From Pseudocitrobacter corydidari (GTDB taxonomy: Bacteria > Pseudomonadota > Gammaproteobacteria > Enterobacterales > Enterobacteriaceae): 64,000 bases of DNA. The stretch's first letter is position 1. Every line of letters begins with the position of its first letter. The stretch is taken from contig NZ_CP087880.1 of the NCBI RefSeq assembly GCF_021172065.1, forward strand, positions 3,510,583 through 3,574,582. The letters are read 5' to 3'. Below the pieces are notes generated by a model. It saw nothing but the letters and a program-made list of their open reading frames with translations. It had not been told where the DNA came from and made no database searches. Positions 7,696-20,409 of this stretch are shown here, in pieces. The position numbers were made by a program, and so were the translations under genes.

Positions 7696-10137
7696 ATGTC
7701 CGGTTGGCCACGAATTTACTACAAATTACTGAATTTACCATTAAGCATACTGGTAAAAAGCAAGTCTATTCCGGCAGAGCCTGCCCAGGAATTGGGGCTC
7801 GATACCTCGCGCCCGATCATGTACGTCCTGCCTTATAACTCTAAGGCCGACTTACTGACCTTGCGCGCCCAGTGCCTGGCGCACGATCTCCCAGACCCGC
7901 TAGAGCCGCTGGAGATCGACGGCACCCTACTGCCCCGCTATGTGTTTATCCATGGCGGCCCACGCGTGTTCACCTATTACACGCCGAAAGAAGAGTCTAT
8001 CAAGCTGTTCCACGACTATCTCGATCTGCATCGCAGCAATCCGAATCTGGACGTGCAGATGGTGCCGGTGTCGGTGATGTTTGGTCGTCGTCCAGGGCGC
8101 GAGAAAGGCGAAGTGAACCCGCCGCTGCGCATGCTGAACGGCATCCAGAAATTCTTCGCCGTCTCCTGGCTTGGCCGCGACAGCTTCGTGCGTTTCTCAC
8201 CGTCCGTCTCGCTGCGCCGCATGGCCGATGAACACGGTACCGATAAAATTATCGCGCAAAAACTGGCGCGCGTGGCGCGTATGCACTTCGCTCGCCAGCG
8301 TCTGGCGGCGGTAGGCCCGCGCCTGCCTGCGCGTCAGGATCTCTTCAACAAGCTGCTCGCCTCACGCGCGATTGCCAAAGCGGTTGAAGATGAAGCGCGC
8401 AGCAAAAAAATCTCTCATGAAAAAGCGCAGCAAAACGCCATCGCGCTGATGGAAGAGATTGCCGCCAACTTCTCCTATGAGATGATTCGCCTGACGGACC
8501 GCATTCTGGGCTTCACCTGGAACCGTCTCTATCAGGGGATCAACGTGCACAACGCCGAGCGCGTTCGCCAGCTGGCGCACGACGGCCACGAGATTGTGTA
8601 TGTACCGTGCCACCGTAGCCATATGGACTACCTGCTGCTCTCCTACGTGCTCTATCACCAGGGGCTGGTGCCGCCGCACATTGCTGCCGGTATCAACCTG
8701 AATTTCTGGCCAGCTGGCCCGATTTTCCGTCGCCTGGGCGCGTTCTTTATTCGCCGTACCTTTAAGGGCAACAAACTCTACTCCACCGTGTTCCGTGAAT
8801 ATCTCGGCGAGCTGTTCAGCCGTGGTTATTCCGTTGAATACTTTGTGGAAGGCGGGCGTTCCCGTACTGGCCGCTTGCTGGACCCGAAAACCGGCACCCT
8901 GTCGATGACCATTCAGGCGATGCTGCGCGGCGGTACGCGTCCTATCACGCTGGTGCCGATTTACATCGGGTACGAGCACGTGATGGAAGTGGGCACGTAC
9001 GCGAAAGAGCTGCGCGGTGCGACCAAAGAGAAAGAGAGCCTGCCGCAGATGCTCAAGGGCTTGAGCAAGCTGCGCAACCTGGGCCAGGGCTATGTGAACT
9101 TCGGCGAGCCGATTCCGCTGATGAACTACCTGAACCATCACGTACCGGAGTGGCGCGAGTCTATCGATCCTATCGAAGCCATTCGTCCGGCCTGGCTGAC
9201 GCCAACGGTGAACGGTATCGCCGCCGAACTGATGGTGCGCATCAACAACGCAGGTGCGGCGAACGCCATGAACCTGTGCTGTACCGCGCTGCTGGCGTCT
9301 CGTCAGCGTTCTCTGACCCGCGAGCAGTTAACTCAACAGTTAGACTGTTACCTGTCGCTGCTGCGCAACGCGCCGTATTCGCCGGATGCCACCACGCCAA
9401 ACGTGACGGCCAGCGAGCTTATCGATCACGCGTTGCAGATGAACAAGTTCGAAGTCGAGAAAGACACCATTGGCGATATCATCATCCTGCCGCGCGAGCA
9501 GGCGGTGCTGATGACGTACTACCGTAACAACATCGCCCATATGCTGATCATGCCGTCGCTGCTGGCGACCATCATGACCCAGCATCGCCATGTCTCCCGC
9601 GCGGATGTGCAGAACATGGTTGAAGTGCTCTACCCGATGCTGAAGGCCGAGCTGTTCCTGCGCTGGGAAAAAGCAGAGCTGGCGTCGGTGATTGATACGC
9701 TGGTTGACGAGATGGAACGCCAGGCGCTGATCACCCGTCAGGGCGATGAGTTGCACATTAATCCGTCTCATTCCCGCACCCTGCAACTGCTGGCCGCAGG
9801 CGCGCGCGAAACGCTGCAACGTTATGCCATTACGTTCTGGCTGCTGAGCGCCAACCCATCGATGAACCGCAGTACGCTGGAGAAAGAGAGCCGCACCGTG
9901 GCGCAACGTCTGTCGGTGCTGCACGGCATTAACTCGCCGGAGTTCTTTGATAAAGCAGTGTTCTCATCGTTGGTGCTGACGCTGCGTGATGAAGGCTATA
10001 TCAGCGACAGCGGCGACGCCGAGCCGGAAGAGACGATGAAGGTTTACCAGATGATGGCGAACCTCATTACCCCGGACGTGCGTTTGACGATTGAGAGTGT
10101 GACGCAGGACGAAGAAGCGGCGCCGAAAGACGCCTGA
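7696..10137 (+). CDS. plsB: Glycerol-3-phosphate 1-O-acyltransferase
   Basis: Inner-membrane enzyme that makes lysophosphatidic acid from glycerol-3-phosphate and acyl-ACP/CoA, the first step of phospholipid synthesis. 813 aa (E. coli 807). The acyltransferase HX4D motif is HRSHMD (His306-Asp311). Further acyltransferase blocks follow: [23 protein letters not shown] and [13 protein letters not shown]. The N-terminus [16 protein letters not shown] matches E. coli. The last third (about 550-690) and the extreme C-terminus differ most. The stop codon falls inside a REP element. Confidence 0.98.
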   Translation: MSGWPRIYYKLLNLPLSILVKSKSIPAEPAQELGLDTSRPIMYVLPYNSKADLLTLRAQCLAHDLPDPLEPLEIDGTLLPRYVFIHGGPRVFTYYTPKEESIKLFHDYLDLHRSNPNLDVQMVPVSVMFGRRPGREKGEVNPPLRMLNGIQKFFAVSWLGRDSFVRFSPSVSLRRMADEHGTDKIIAQKLARVARMHFARQRLAAVGPRLPARQDLFNKLLASRAIAKAVEDEARSKKISHEKAQQNAIALMEEIAANFSYEMIRLTDRILGFTWNRLYQGINVHNAERVRQLAHDGHEIVYVPCHRSHMDYLLLSYVLYHQGLVPPHIAAGINLNFWPAGPIFRRLGAFFIRRTFKGNKLYSTVFREYLGELFSRGYSVEYFVEGGRSRTGRLLDPKTGTLSMTIQAMLRGGTRPITLVPIYIGYEHVMEVGTYAKELRGATKEKESLPQMLKGLSKLRNLGQGYVNFGEPIPLMNYLNHHVPEWRESIDPIEAIRPAWLTPTVNGIAAELMVRINNAGAANAMNLCCTALLASRQRSLTREQLTQQLDCYLSLLRNAPYSPDATTPNVTASELIDHALQMNKFEVEKDTIGDIIILPREQAVLMTYYRNNIAHMLIMPSLLATIMTQHRHVSRADVQNMVEVLYPMLKAELFLRWEKAELASVIDTLVDEMERQALITRQGDELHINPSHSRTLQLLAAGARETLQRYAITFWLLSANPSMNRSTLEKESRTVAQRLSVLHGINSPEFFDKAVFSSLVLTLRDEGYISDSGDAEPEETMKVYQMMANLITPDVRLTIESVTQDEEAAPKDA

Positions 10138-10203
10138 TGGCGCTTCGCTTATCAGGCCTACGGGCCAGGAGCTTGTAGGGCGGGCAAGCGTAGCGCCCCC
10201 GCC
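10132..10203. repeat. REP pair (BIME) at the plsB 3' end
   Basis: GCCTGATGGCGCTTCGCTTATC... at 10132-10161 and an inverted GTAGGGCGGGCAAGCG... unit at 10175-10203. The first unit begins 4 nt before the plsB stop codon, so it supplies the end of the gene. Confidence 0.85.
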
Positions 10204-10206
10204 ATA

Positions 10207-10240
10207 AAAAAGCCGGATGAAAATCCGGCTTTTTCATTTT
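10207..10240. terminator. Bidirectional terminator between plsB and ubiA
   Basis: AAAAAGCCGGAT (10207-10218), GAAA loop, ATCCGGCTTTTT (10223-10234), with T runs on both strands. It serves the convergent genes plsB (+) and ubiA (-). Confidence 0.9.
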
Positions 10241-11112
10241 TAGAAGTGCCAGTAACTCATCGCCAGACCGATAAACAGCACCAGTCCAACGTAGTTATTG
10301 TTCATAAACGCCTGGAAACAGGCTGCGCGTTCACGGTGTTGGATCAGCTTCTGCTGATACGCAAACAGCGCGCCTGCAACCAGGATAGACCAGTAGAATT
10401 CCCAGTTAAGCCCGTTCAGATAGCCAATCGCCGCCATTAATGCCAGCACACCCACCTGCAAAATGCCGATAATTAAGCGGTCATACTGACCAAACAGAAT
10501 CGCCGTCGATTTCACACCGATTTTGACGTCATCGTCGCGGTCAACCATCGCATACTGCGTGTCGTACGCCACCGCCCACAGGATATTCGCCAGCAGCATC
10601 AACCAGCAGCTCAGCGGCAGCGATTCACTGACGGCGGCAAACGCCATCGGAATCGACCAGCCGAACGCCGCGCCCAGCACCACCTGCGGCAGATGGGTGT
10701 AACGCTTCATAAACGGATAAACCCACGCCAGCGCCAGCCCCGCGACCGAAAGCAGAATGGTCATGGTATTGAGCGTCAGCACCAGCAGGAACGACAGCAA
10801 CACCAGCACGGCAAACAGGGTTCGCGCTTCCTTTTCCGTCACCGCACCGCTCGGTAACGGGCGATTGGCGGTGCGTTTTACATGGCCATCAAATTTACGG
10901 TCAGCATAGTCATTCACCACGCAACCGGCGGCGCGCATCAGCCAGACGCCCGCGACAAACACCGCCAGGATCCACAGCGGTGGTACGCCGGGCGCGGCAA
11001 CCCACAACGCCCATAAGGTCGGCCACAGCAGCAGCAAGGCACCAATCGGCTTGTCGGTGCGCATCAGGCGATGAAATGCCAACAGCTTATTCTGCGTCAG
11101 ACTCCACTCCAT
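10240..11112 (-). CDS. ubiA: 4-hydroxybenzoate octaprenyltransferase
   Basis: Integral inner-membrane prenyltransferase that attaches the octaprenyl chain to 4-hydroxybenzoate in ubiquinone synthesis. 290 aa as in E. coli, with about nine hydrophobic segments. The first Asp-rich motif is [12 protein letters not shown] (Asn67, Asp68, Asp71, Asp75) and the second is [13 protein letters not shown] (around 185). It lies 12 nt downstream of ubiC on the same strand, and UbiC makes its substrate, so the two form an operon. Confidence 0.98.
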   Translation of the reverse strand: MEWSLTQNKLLAFHRLMRTDKPIGALLLLWPTLWALWVAAPGVPPLWILAVFVAGVWLMRAAGCVVNDYADRKFDGHVKRTANRPLPSGAVTEKEARTLFAVLVLLSFLLVLTLNTMTILLSVAGLALAWVYPFMKRYTHLPQVVLGAAFGWSIPMAFAAVSESLPLSCWLMLLANILWAVAYDTQYAMVDRDDDVKIGVKSTAILFGQYDRLIIGILQVGVLALMAAIGYLNGLNWEFYWSILVAGALFAYQQKLIQHRERAACFQAFMNNNYVGLVLFIGLAMSYWHF

Positions 11113-11124
11113 TTTCTCTTCCTC

Positions 11125-11619
11125 TTAGTACAACGGCGATGCAGGCAGAAACAGCTCGGTCAGAAGCAGCGGTTTCCCACTCAACCGAAGGCGGGAACGA
11201 CGCCCCCAGAGATCTGCATGGCAACCTATCTCAATAAAATCACGCGTGAGCATGGAAGACGTAAACAGGTAACGACCCAGCGGCGTCTTGCCAAGCTGTT
11301 GCAGCGCCAGTTCCGGGCCGCTCAGCGTCGATTCGGGTACCACAGTGCGCCCGGCAAGCCAGGGCTCGCCGTCCACACAGAGTAATATTTCGCGCAGCCA
11401 GTAACGTTGCTCGTCTGGCAACAGCGCCTGCTCAGGTGCTATAGCATCGCGGGTGACAAACCCTTCGTCAATCAGTGTGACGCTGACCACACCATATTGT
11501 TCGAAACGTTTGGTCATGGAATCTTCCAGCAGCAGCCAGTCGAGTTGTTCAGCGTCGAGCGAGGGGATGGCGTCAAAATAGTTCAGCGCACGCAGTTGCG
11601 TCAGTGCGGGATGCGTCAT
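11125..11619 (-). CDS. ubiC: Chorismate lyase
   Basis: Removes pyruvate from chorismate to give 4-hydroxybenzoate, the committed step of ubiquinone head-group synthesis in the cytosol. 164 aa from the ATG of [15 protein letters not shown] (E. coli 165); the frame is open a further 28 codons upstream without family similarity. A GGAGAG ribosome site sits before this ATG. Conserved blocks [41 protein letters not shown] and LWGRRSRL (substrate arginine region) are present. First gene of ubiCA. Confidence 0.96.
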   Translation of the reverse strand: MTHPALTQLRALNYFDAIPSLDAEQLDWLLLEDSMTKRFEQYGVVSVTLIDEGFVTRDAIAPEQALLPDEQRYWLREILLCVDGEPWLAGRTVVPESTLSGPELALQQLGKTPLGRYLFTSSMLTRDFIEIGCHADLWGRRSRLRLSGKPLLLTELFLPASPLY

Positions 11620-11740
11620 GCCTGACTCTCCAGTACATATTGAGAGGCTATTGTATCGCAGATTGGCGCGGGCGGGAGTGCAGTAATGGCTAAATACGAT
11701 CATTGGCGCAACAGTTATGCAACAGCATGGCGCACAACAG

Positions 11741-11767
11741 AAAAAAAGTGCGCCCCAAGGGGCGCAC
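11741..11767 (-). terminator. Terminator of malK-lamB-malM
   Basis: GTGCGCCCC (11748-11756) / GGGGCGCAC (11759-11767), followed on the minus strand by seven T (A-run 11741-11747), about 40 nt after the malM stop. Confidence 0.88.
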
Positions 11768-11807
11768 CGAAAGGCATAGCCTAAACATCAGCGCTGTGGG
11801 GATGTCA

Positions 11808-12749
11808 TTACCCCTTGCCTTTTACAGAGCTGATAAAGGTGGATCTCGCAGAGGTGGAGCCGAGGCGCTCAGCTTCATCCAGCAGTTTCAACGCTTTATC
11901 TACATCACCACGCGCAACAGCCTGTTTAATGGCGTTGTTGAAGTAAGATTCGGTGTCATTCAGCATCGGTTCGCTTTTCTTGGCCGGTGCTGGCGCTGGT
12001 GCAGCGGCTACGGCGGCAGGCGCGGCGTAAGTCGGTGCAGCGGTGTTACCCACGGTCACCGGGGCCGGTCCGGAAGAGCCAAACAGCGGGCCGACCAGAA
12101 CGCTGGAGGTGCTATTGGTTTTCACTTTCAGCTTCAGCGTGCCGTCGGTGATATGACGGGCAATCGGATCCGGGATATCCGGAATCGCGTTACCGACACC
12201 TTTAGCGTAGGACTTAGCCGGGTCCAGTAATTTGGTGGTTTTTTGCAGGTCTTGTTCGGTGGTAAACACCAGCACATACAGTTTCTGCTGACCCAGCGCA
12301 GGCGTCAGACGCATTTCGCCTTCAAGACGGTCAGCGCTCATGACGCCCGGTTCCTGATAGGTGAAGTAGCTTGACGGGAAGAACGCTGATGGCGTCATGT
12401 TCTGATCCAGAATCAGGACGTTCGGCGCAAATACGCTGGTTTGTTTGTTGACTTCACTGCTCAGCGTGAGCGTCAGCTCGCCAATGTTGGCGGGCACGCT
12501 GTAGGCCGCAACCGGGCCGCTGATACCAGGCACATTCAGGCTCTGGCCAGCCGTGGAGAGCGTTGTGGTCTGAACTTTAGATTGATCCACCGGCGTCCAG
12601 GTCAGTTGCTGTAACGCAGCGGTCGGAATGGTTGGCGCGGCAGAGGTGTTCTGCGGCACGTAGTTTACATCGGCAAAGGTGACTGCCGGTACGCTTGCCA
12701 TAAGACCTGCGCAGAGGCCGAGGGCGACGAGACTTTTCTTCATTTTCAT
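11808..12749 (-). CDS. malM: Periplasmic maltose-regulon protein MalM
   Basis: Periplasmic protein of unknown biochemical role, last gene of malK-lamB-malM. 313 aa (E. coli 306). A clear Sec signal peptide, MKMKKSLVALGLCAGLMASV..., is cut near VTFA-DVNYVP. An Ala/Pro-rich linker (about 235-260, AAPAAVAAAPAPAPAKKSE) separates the main domain from a C-terminal helical segment (NDTESYFNNAIKQAVARGDVDKALKLLDEAERLG). The linker length accounts for some of the difference from E. coli. Co-regulation by MalT is inferred from operon position. Confidence 0.95.
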   Translation of the reverse strand: MKMKKSLVALGLCAGLMASVPAVTFADVNYVPQNTSAAPTIPTAALQQLTWTPVDQSKVQTTTLSTAGQSLNVPGISGPVAAYSVPANIGELTLTLSSEVNKQTSVFAPNVLILDQNMTPSAFFPSSYFTYQEPGVMSADRLEGEMRLTPALGQQKLYVLVFTTEQDLQKTTKLLDPAKSYAKGVGNAIPDIPDPIARHITDGTLKLKVKTNSTSSVLVGPLFGSSGPAPVTVGNTAAPTYAAPAAVAAAPAPAPAKKSEPMLNDTESYFNNAIKQAVARGDVDKALKLLDEAERLGSTSARSTFISSVKGKG

Positions 12750-12807
12750 TGTTATTACCTCAGATACAGAGCTCAGCGCTCGCCAGGCAATAGCGCGCTG
12801 CGCGTAA

Positions 12808-12834
12808 AGAGAGAGGGGCTTGCGCCCCTCTTTT
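12808..12834 (-). terminator. Hairpin between lamB and malM
   Basis: GAGGGGC (12813-12819), TTGC loop, GCCCCTC (12824-12830); on the minus strand it is followed by TCTCTTTACG. It probably terminates some lamB transcripts or protects their 3' end, allowing high lamB and low malM expression. Confidence 0.55.
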
Positions 12835-12861
12835 CAGGCATTACATCGGGTTAAACGAGTA

Positions 12862-14286
<1,425 letters not shown>

Positions 14287-14295
14287 TTATGGGAA

Positions 14296-15405
14296 TCAAA
14301 CGCCGGGCTCTTTGTGCAACCGACGACATGCGGTGCCATCCTCACGGAACAGGTGGCAGCGCTCTGGTGGCAAGCCAATAGCGAATGTGGCTCCCTCTTC
14401 TACTAACACCACATCATTCTGGCGATAGACCAGGTTCTGATGGATGGCGGGGATCTGGATATGAATTTGCGTTTCGTGACCAAGCTGTTCCACAACGTGG
14501 ACTTCGCCTTCCAGGGTGACATCGGCGATGTCGCTGGGCAGCAGATGTTCAGGGCGAATACCCAGTGACATATTGGCGCCGACCTGCACATTGTTACTTT
14601 CTACCGGCAGCCAGACCTGTTGACGGTTTGGCAGCTCAACCTGCACCTGATCAATTGCCGTTGCCGTGACTTTGACCGGCAGGAAGTTCATTTTCGGCGA
14701 GCCGATAAAGCCCGCAACGAAGCGGTCGGCCGGGTAGTGATAGAGTTCAAGCGGTTTGCCGACCTGCGCGACGCGGCCTGCATCCAGCACCACGATTTTG
14801 TCGGCGAGCGTCATCGCTTCAACCTGATCGTGGGTGACGTAAATCATCGTGCGGCCCAGGCGTTTGTGCAGGCGGGAAATTTCGATACGCATCTGTACAC
14901 GCAGTGCGGCATCCAGGTTGGAGAGCGGTTCATCGAGCAGGAACACATTCGGTTCCGCCACCAGCGTACGGCCAATCGCCACACGCTGACGCTGACCACC
15001 GGAAAGCGCTTTTGGTTTGCGCTCTAACAGGTGCGCCAGCTGCAACACTTCGGCGACCTGATTCACCCGCTGGTTAATGACTTCTTTTTTCGCGCCCGCC
15101 AGTTTCAGGCCGAAGGACATGTTCTCGGCGACGGAGAGATGCGGATACAGCGCATAGGACTGGAACACCATGCCCACACCGCGTTCCGCAGGCGGGATTT
15201 CGTTCATCCGGGTTTCCCCGATATAGAGGTCGCCGCTGGTGATAGTCTCAAGCCCAGCGATCATGCGAAGCAGTGTAGATTTGCCACAGCCCGACGGCCC
15301 AACAAACACCACGAACTCCCCTTCCTGGATATCCAGGTTGATATCTTTCGATACCACCACGTCGCCCCAGGCTTTCGTTACATTTCGCAGTTGTACGTTT
15401 GCCAT
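14296..15405 (-). CDS. malK: Maltose/maltodextrin ABC transporter ATPase MalK
   Basis: ATPase of the MalFGK2 importer; it also sequesters the activator MalT and is inhibited by EIIA-Glc. 369 aa (E. coli 371). Walker [10 protein letters not shown] (36-44), signature [12 protein letters not shown], Walker [14 protein letters not shown] and switch histidine in [13 protein letters not shown] are all present. The C-terminal OB-fold regulatory domain (about 235-369) carries MNFLPVKV and [16 protein letters not shown] ribosome site lies before the ATG. First gene of the leftward mal operon, divergent from malE. Confidence 0.98.
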   Translation of the reverse strand: MANVQLRNVTKAWGDVVVSKDINLDIQEGEFVVFVGPSGCGKSTLLRMIAGLETITSGDLYIGETRMNEIPPAERGVGMVFQSYALYPHLSVAENMSFGLKLAGAKKEVINQRVNQVAEVLQLAHLLERKPKALSGGQRQRVAIGRTLVAEPNVFLLDEPLSNLDAALRVQMRIEISRLHKRLGRTMIYVTHDQVEAMTLADKIVVLDAGRVAQVGKPLELYHYPADRFVAGFIGSPKMNFLPVKVTATAIDQVQVELPNRQQVWLPVESNNVQVGANMSLGIRPEHLLPSDIADVTLEGEVHVVEQLGHETQIHIQIPAIHQNLVYRQNDVVLVEEGATFAIGLPPERCHLFREDGTACRRLHKEPGV

Positions 15406-15512
15406 CGCCTTCTCCCTTGTTACAACCCGTCACTAACAGAAACATTCAAGATGGATTGAACTATGGGGTATCCCTTGTTGTCGCGAATCCTCCACCCCCC
15501 CTGTTTTTTATG

Positions 15513-15535
15513 GGGGAGGAGGCGGGAGGATGAGA
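15513..15535 (+). promoter_or_regulatory. MalT-box cluster
   Basis: GGGGAGGAGG (15513-15522) fits the MalT consensus GGGGA(T/G)GAGG exactly, and GAGGATGAGA (15526-15535) matches 8 of 10. A weaker candidate lies at 15684-15695 just upstream of malE. Several boxes in direct repeat are expected for MalT. Confidence 0.7.
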
Positions 15536-15640
15536 AAACGCCTTCTGCCACCGGGGGTTAGGGGCTACAGGGAAAATCGTGAGCTGGCCTGCAAAAACGG
15601 GGCGTTTTTTATGTGCGCCAGGGCTCATAACTCTGATTTA

Positions 15641-16968
<1,328 letters not shown>

Positions 16969-16980
16969 TGCTGTCGATGT

Positions 16981-17054
16981 GCCTGATGGCGCTTCGCTTA
17001 TCAGGCCTACAGAGGATTGTAGGCCGGATAAGGCATTTATGCCGCCATCCGGCA
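16981..17054. repeat. REP pair (BIME) between malE and malF
   Basis: GCCTGATGGCGCTTCGC... at 16981-17010 and an inverted GTAGGCCGGATAAGGC... unit at 17019-17054. The same intergenic position carries REP sequence in E. coli, where it stabilises malE mRNA and so permits much more MalE than MalF. Confidence 0.9.
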
Positions 17055-17097
17055 CATCTCCGGCCAGGAAGTTTCACCGTTGTAGAGGAAGATCCCC

Positions 17098-18642
17098 ATG
17101 GATGTCATTAAAAAGAAACATTGGTGGCAAAGCGACGCGCTGAAGTGGTCAGCGATCGGTCTGCTGGGCCTGCTGGTGGGTTACCTTGTAGTTTTAATGT
17201 ACGCACAAGGGGAGTACCTGTTCGCCATCATGACGCTGATTTTAAGCTCTGCTGGCCTTTATATTTTCGCCAATCGTAAAGCGTACGCCTGGCGCTATGT
17301 TTATCCGGGCATGGCCGGGATGGGGCTGTTTGTCCTGTTCCCGCTGATTTGCACCATCGCCATCGCTTTCACCAACTACAGCAGCACTAACCAGCTCACC
17401 TTTGAACGTGCTCAGCAGGTGTTGATGGACCGCTCTTATCAGGCGGGGAAATCCTATAATTTCACGCTGATCCCGGCGGGTGACGACTGGCAGCTGGCGC
17501 TGACCGACGGTGAAAGTGGCAAGAATTATCTCTCCGACGCCTTTAAATTAGGCGGCGAGCAGAAAATTACGCTGAAAGAGACGGACGCCCTGCCAGAAGG
17601 CGAGCGTGCGGCGCTGCGCGTGATCACCCAAAATCGTCAGGCCCTGAACCAGTTAACCGCCGTTCTGCCAGATGAAAGCAAAGTGGTGATGAGTTCTTTA
17701 CGTCAGTTCTCCGGCACACGCGCGCTTTACACGCTTGGCGCTAACGACGAGCTGACCAACAACCAAACCGGCGTAAAATACCTGCCGAACAACGACGCAG
17801 GTTACTACCAGGCTGTCGATGCCTCAGGTAACCTGACCGGCGAGAAACTGAGCCCAGGCTACACCGTCACCATCGGCTGGGATAACTTCACTCGCGTCTT
17901 CACCGACGAAGGGATTCAAAAGCCGTTCTTCGCGATTTTCATCTGGACGATTGTCTTCTCGGTACTGACCGTCATCCTGACCGTTGCCGTCGGCATGGTG
18001 CTGGCGTGCCTGGTGCAGTGGGAAGCCCTGAAAGGCAAAGCGATTTATCGCGTGCTGCTGATTCTGCCCTACGCCGTACCGTCGTTTATCTCGATTCTGA
18101 TTTTCAAAGGGCTGTTCAACCAGAGCTTTGGTGAAATCAACATGATGCTGAGCGCGCTGTTCGGTATCAAACCAGCCTGGTTCAGCGACCCGACCACCGC
18201 GCGTTCGATGATTATCATCGTCAACACCTGGCTCGGTTACCCGTACATGATGATCCTGTGCATGGGCCTGCTGAAAGCGATTCCGGACGACCTGTATGAA
18301 GCCTCGGCAATGGATGGCGCAGGCCCGTTCCAGAACTTCTTCAAGATTACGCTGCCGCTGCTGATTAAGCCGCTGACGCCGCTGATGATTGCCAGCTTCG
18401 CCTTTAACTTTAACAACTTCGTTCTGATTCAGCTGTTGACCAACGGCGGCCCGGACCGACTCGGCACCACAACGCCTGCCGGTTATACCGACCTGCTGGT
18501 GAGCTACACCTACCGTATCGCCTTCGAAGGCGGCGGTGGACAGGACTTCGGCCTCGCGGCAGCGATTGCCACGCTTATCTTCCTGTTGGTGGGTGCGCTG
18601 GCGATAGTGAACCTGAAAGCCACGCGTATGAAGTTTGATTAA
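17098..18642 (+). CDS. malF: Maltose ABC transporter permease MalF
   Basis: Inner-membrane permease that lines the maltose pathway with MalG. 514 aa, same as E. coli. N-terminal membrane segments lie at about 15-55 and 65-90. A large periplasmic P2 domain follows (about 95-275, the MalE-docking domain). Membrane segments then resume from about residue 277 to the C-terminus. The EAA loop that docks MalK is [22 protein letters not shown] (around 400). An AGAGGAAG ribosome site precedes the ATG. It is followed 14 nt later by malG. Confidence 0.98.
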   Translation: MDVIKKKHWWQSDALKWSAIGLLGLLVGYLVVLMYAQGEYLFAIMTLILSSAGLYIFANRKAYAWRYVYPGMAGMGLFVLFPLICTIAIAFTNYSSTNQLTFERAQQVLMDRSYQAGKSYNFTLIPAGDDWQLALTDGESGKNYLSDAFKLGGEQKITLKETDALPEGERAALRVITQNRQALNQLTAVLPDESKVVMSSLRQFSGTRALYTLGANDELTNNQTGVKYLPNNDAGYYQAVDASGNLTGEKLSPGYTVTIGWDNFTRVFTDEGIQKPFFAIFIWTIVFSVLTVILTVAVGMVLACLVQWEALKGKAIYRVLLILPYAVPSFISILIFKGLFNQSFGEINMMLSALFGIKPAWFSDPTTARSMIIIVNTWLGYPYMMILCMGLLKAIPDDLYEASAMDGAGPFQNFFKITLPLLIKPLTPLMIASFAFNFNNFVLIQLLTNGGPDRLGTTTPAGYTDLLVSYTYRIAFEGGGGQDFGLAAAIATLIFLLVGALAIVNLKATRMKFD

Positions 18643-18656
18643 GGGAGATAACGACA

Positions 18657-19547
18657 ATGGCTATGGTACAACCGAAATCTCAGAAACTGCGCTTGTTTAC
18701 AACGCACCTGTTACTCCTGATCTTCATCGCGGCAATCATGTTCCCGCTGCTGATGGTTATCGCCATTTCACTGCGCGAGGGTAACTTCGCCACCGGGAGC
18801 CTGATCCCGGAAAAAATCTCCTGGGAGCACTGGCGGCTGGCGCTGGGCTTCAGCGTAGAACACGCTGATGGCCGCGTCACACCGCCACCCTTCCCGGTTC
18901 TGCTGTGGTTGTGGAACTCGGTAAAAATTGCGGGCATCACCGCGATTGGCATCGTCACCCTTTCCACAACCTGTGCTTACGCCTTCGCCCGTATGCGTTT
19001 CCCGGGTAAAGCGACCCTGCTGAAAGGGATGCTGATTTTCCAGATGTTCCCGGCGGTGCTGTCTCTGGTGGCGTTGTACGCGTTGTTTGACCGTCTCGGC
19101 CAGTACATTCCGTTTATCGGCCTGAACACCCATGGCGGCGTGATCTTCGCTTACTTAGGCGGTATCGCACTGCACGTCTGGACGATTAAAGGCTACTTCG
19201 AAACCATCGATAATTCGCTGGAAGAAGCGGCGGCACTGGATGGCGCAACCCCGTGGCAGGCATTCCGCCTGGTGCTGCTGCCGCTCTCCGTACCGATTCT
19301 GGCGGTGGTGTTTATTCTGTCGTTTATCGCCGCTATCACCGAAGTGCCGGTAGCGTCACTGCTGCTGCGTGATGTGGACAGCTACACGCTTGCGGTAGGG
19401 ATGCAGCAATACCTCAACCCGCAAAACTATCTGTGGGGCGACTTTGCCGCGGCAGCCGTACTCTCTGCTATTCCGATTACCGTCGTGTTCCTGCTGGCGC
19501 AGCGCTGGCTGGTTAATGGCCTGACGGCAGGCGGTGTGAAAGGTTAA
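18657..19547 (+). CDS. malG: Maltose ABC transporter permease MalG
   Basis: Second permease subunit of MalFGK2. 296 aa, as in E. coli, with six predicted membrane segments. The EAA motif is [22 protein letters not shown] (about 190-211). The C-terminus [13 protein letters not shown] matches the E. coli tail that reaches into MalE. Last gene of malEFG, followed by a strong terminator. Confidence 0.98.
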   Translation: MAMVQPKSQKLRLFTTHLLLLIFIAAIMFPLLMVIAISLREGNFATGSLIPEKISWEHWRLALGFSVEHADGRVTPPPFPVLLWLWNSVKIAGITAIGIVTLSTTCAYAFARMRFPGKATLLKGMLIFQMFPAVLSLVALYALFDRLGQYIPFIGLNTHGGVIFAYLGGIALHVWTIKGYFETIDNSLEEAAALDGATPWQAFRLVLLPLSVPILAVVFILSFIAAITEVPVASLLLRDVDSYTLAVGMQQYLNPQNYLWGDFAAAAVLSAIPITVVFLLAQRWLVNGLTAGGVKG

Positions 19548-19617
19548 TACCCTCGTTCTACCCTCCCGGAAACGGGAAAAGCCACTGCAATCCTCGATTT
19601 AACTTGTGACTGTTGTT

Positions 19618-19645
19618 TGGCGCTCTTCGGAGCGCCATTTTTTTA
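19618..19645 (+). terminator. Terminator of malEFG
   Basis: TGGCGCTC (19618-19625), TTCG tetraloop, GAGCGCCA (19630-19637), then a run of T to 19645. The T run overlaps the end of the convergent gene psiE. Confidence 0.92.
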
Positions 19646-20053
19646 TTCTCGTTTCAGGCGTTTGGAGTTACACAGCCAGAGCGTGATCACCAGCAACAGG
19701 ATCGCCCCGGAGTAGATCAACACGTCGAGCGGCGAGGTGTGATCGACGATGATCAAGCGCACAATCGCGGTGATCCCGATATAGATAAAGTAGCGTAGCG
19801 GGAAGTGAAAACCGGACTGAAAGTACTTCACAATCAGCGCGATAAATTCGAAATAGAGAAAATAAACCACCAGGCCTTCCACCAGCGCATATTTGCTGGT
19901 GCGCTCAGGCGCAAAAAGCACGTCAGCTAAGTGCAATGTCTCTTTGCCGAGAAAGATGACCAGAATCATACCAAGGCAGAGTAGCCCAAGGTTGAGGACA
20001 GTCTGTAAGATCGTCGAGATAAACTCGACGCGTGGACGGGGGAGTGATGTCAT
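19643..20053 (-). CDS. psiE: Phosphate-starvation-inducible protein PsiE
   Basis: Small inner-membrane protein induced by phosphate starvation; its function is unknown. 136 aa, same as E. coli, with four hydrophobic segments (about 18-36, 56-76, 83-102, 108-128). It converges on malG. In E. coli psiE is controlled by PhoB and CRP. A CRP-like palindrome lies upstream here, but I could not define a convincing Pho box. Confidence 0.95.
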   Translation of the reverse strand: MTSLPRPRVEFISTILQTVLNLGLLCLGMILVIFLGKETLHLADVLFAPERTSKYALVEGLVVYFLYFEFIALIVKYFQSGFHFPLRYFIYIGITAIVRLIIVDHTSPLDVLIYSGAILLLVITLWLCNSKRLKRE

Positions 20054-20095
20054 GGCGGCATCTCCTGTGCAGGCTGAGCCTCTTGTATAACGCAG

Positions 20096-20118
20096 AAATG
20101 TGATCCAGATCTACATTT
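20096..20118 (-). promoter_or_regulatory. CRP-like palindrome upstream of psiE
   Basis: Plus strand AAATGTGATCCAGATCTACATTT. It has TGTGA and CTACA arms but a 7-nt rather than 6-nt spacer, so it is an imperfect CRP site. It lies about 45 nt upstream of psiE. Confidence 0.35.
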
Positions 20119-20131
20119 TTTACATCAGCAG

Positions 20132-20400
20132 TGCCGGATGGCGGCTACGCCTTATCCGGCACACAGACCGCATCAAAACGTTGCACCGCACCTTCAAATC
20201 CCCGTAGGCCGGATAAGGCGTTTGCGCCGCCATCCGGCCTACAGACCGCGTCAAAATGTTGCACCGCACCTTCAAATCCCCGTAGGCCGGATAAGGCGTT
20301 TACGCCGCCATCCGGCACACAGACCGCATCAAAACGTTGCACCGCACCTTCAAATCCCCGTAGGCCGGATAAGGCGTTTACGCCGCCATCCGGCACACAG
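20132..20400. repeat. Tandem REP/BIME array, 78-bp period
   Basis: After an initial half unit (GCCGGATGGCGGCTACGCC..., 20132-20161), three near-identical 78-bp units begin at 20163, 20241 and 20319; the next repeat of the boundary is at 20397. Each unit has an ACAGACCGC start, a linker (GTTGCACCGCACCTTCAAATC) and a REP stem GTAGGCCGGATAAGGCGTTT...GCCGCCATCCGGC. Units differ by a few bases. The array fills the gap between psiE and yjbH. Confidence 0.95.
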
Positions 20401-20409
20401 ACAGCACAA

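Noticed and set aside
20145..20396. Minus-strand open frame encoding a three-fold 26-residue repeat
   Set aside because: It is the translation of the 78-bp REP array; no ribosome site or family supports it.
20132..20400. Possible CRISPR array
   Set aside because: Repeat units of 78 bp are nearly identical throughout with no variable spacers; they are REP/BIME units and no cas gene is present.
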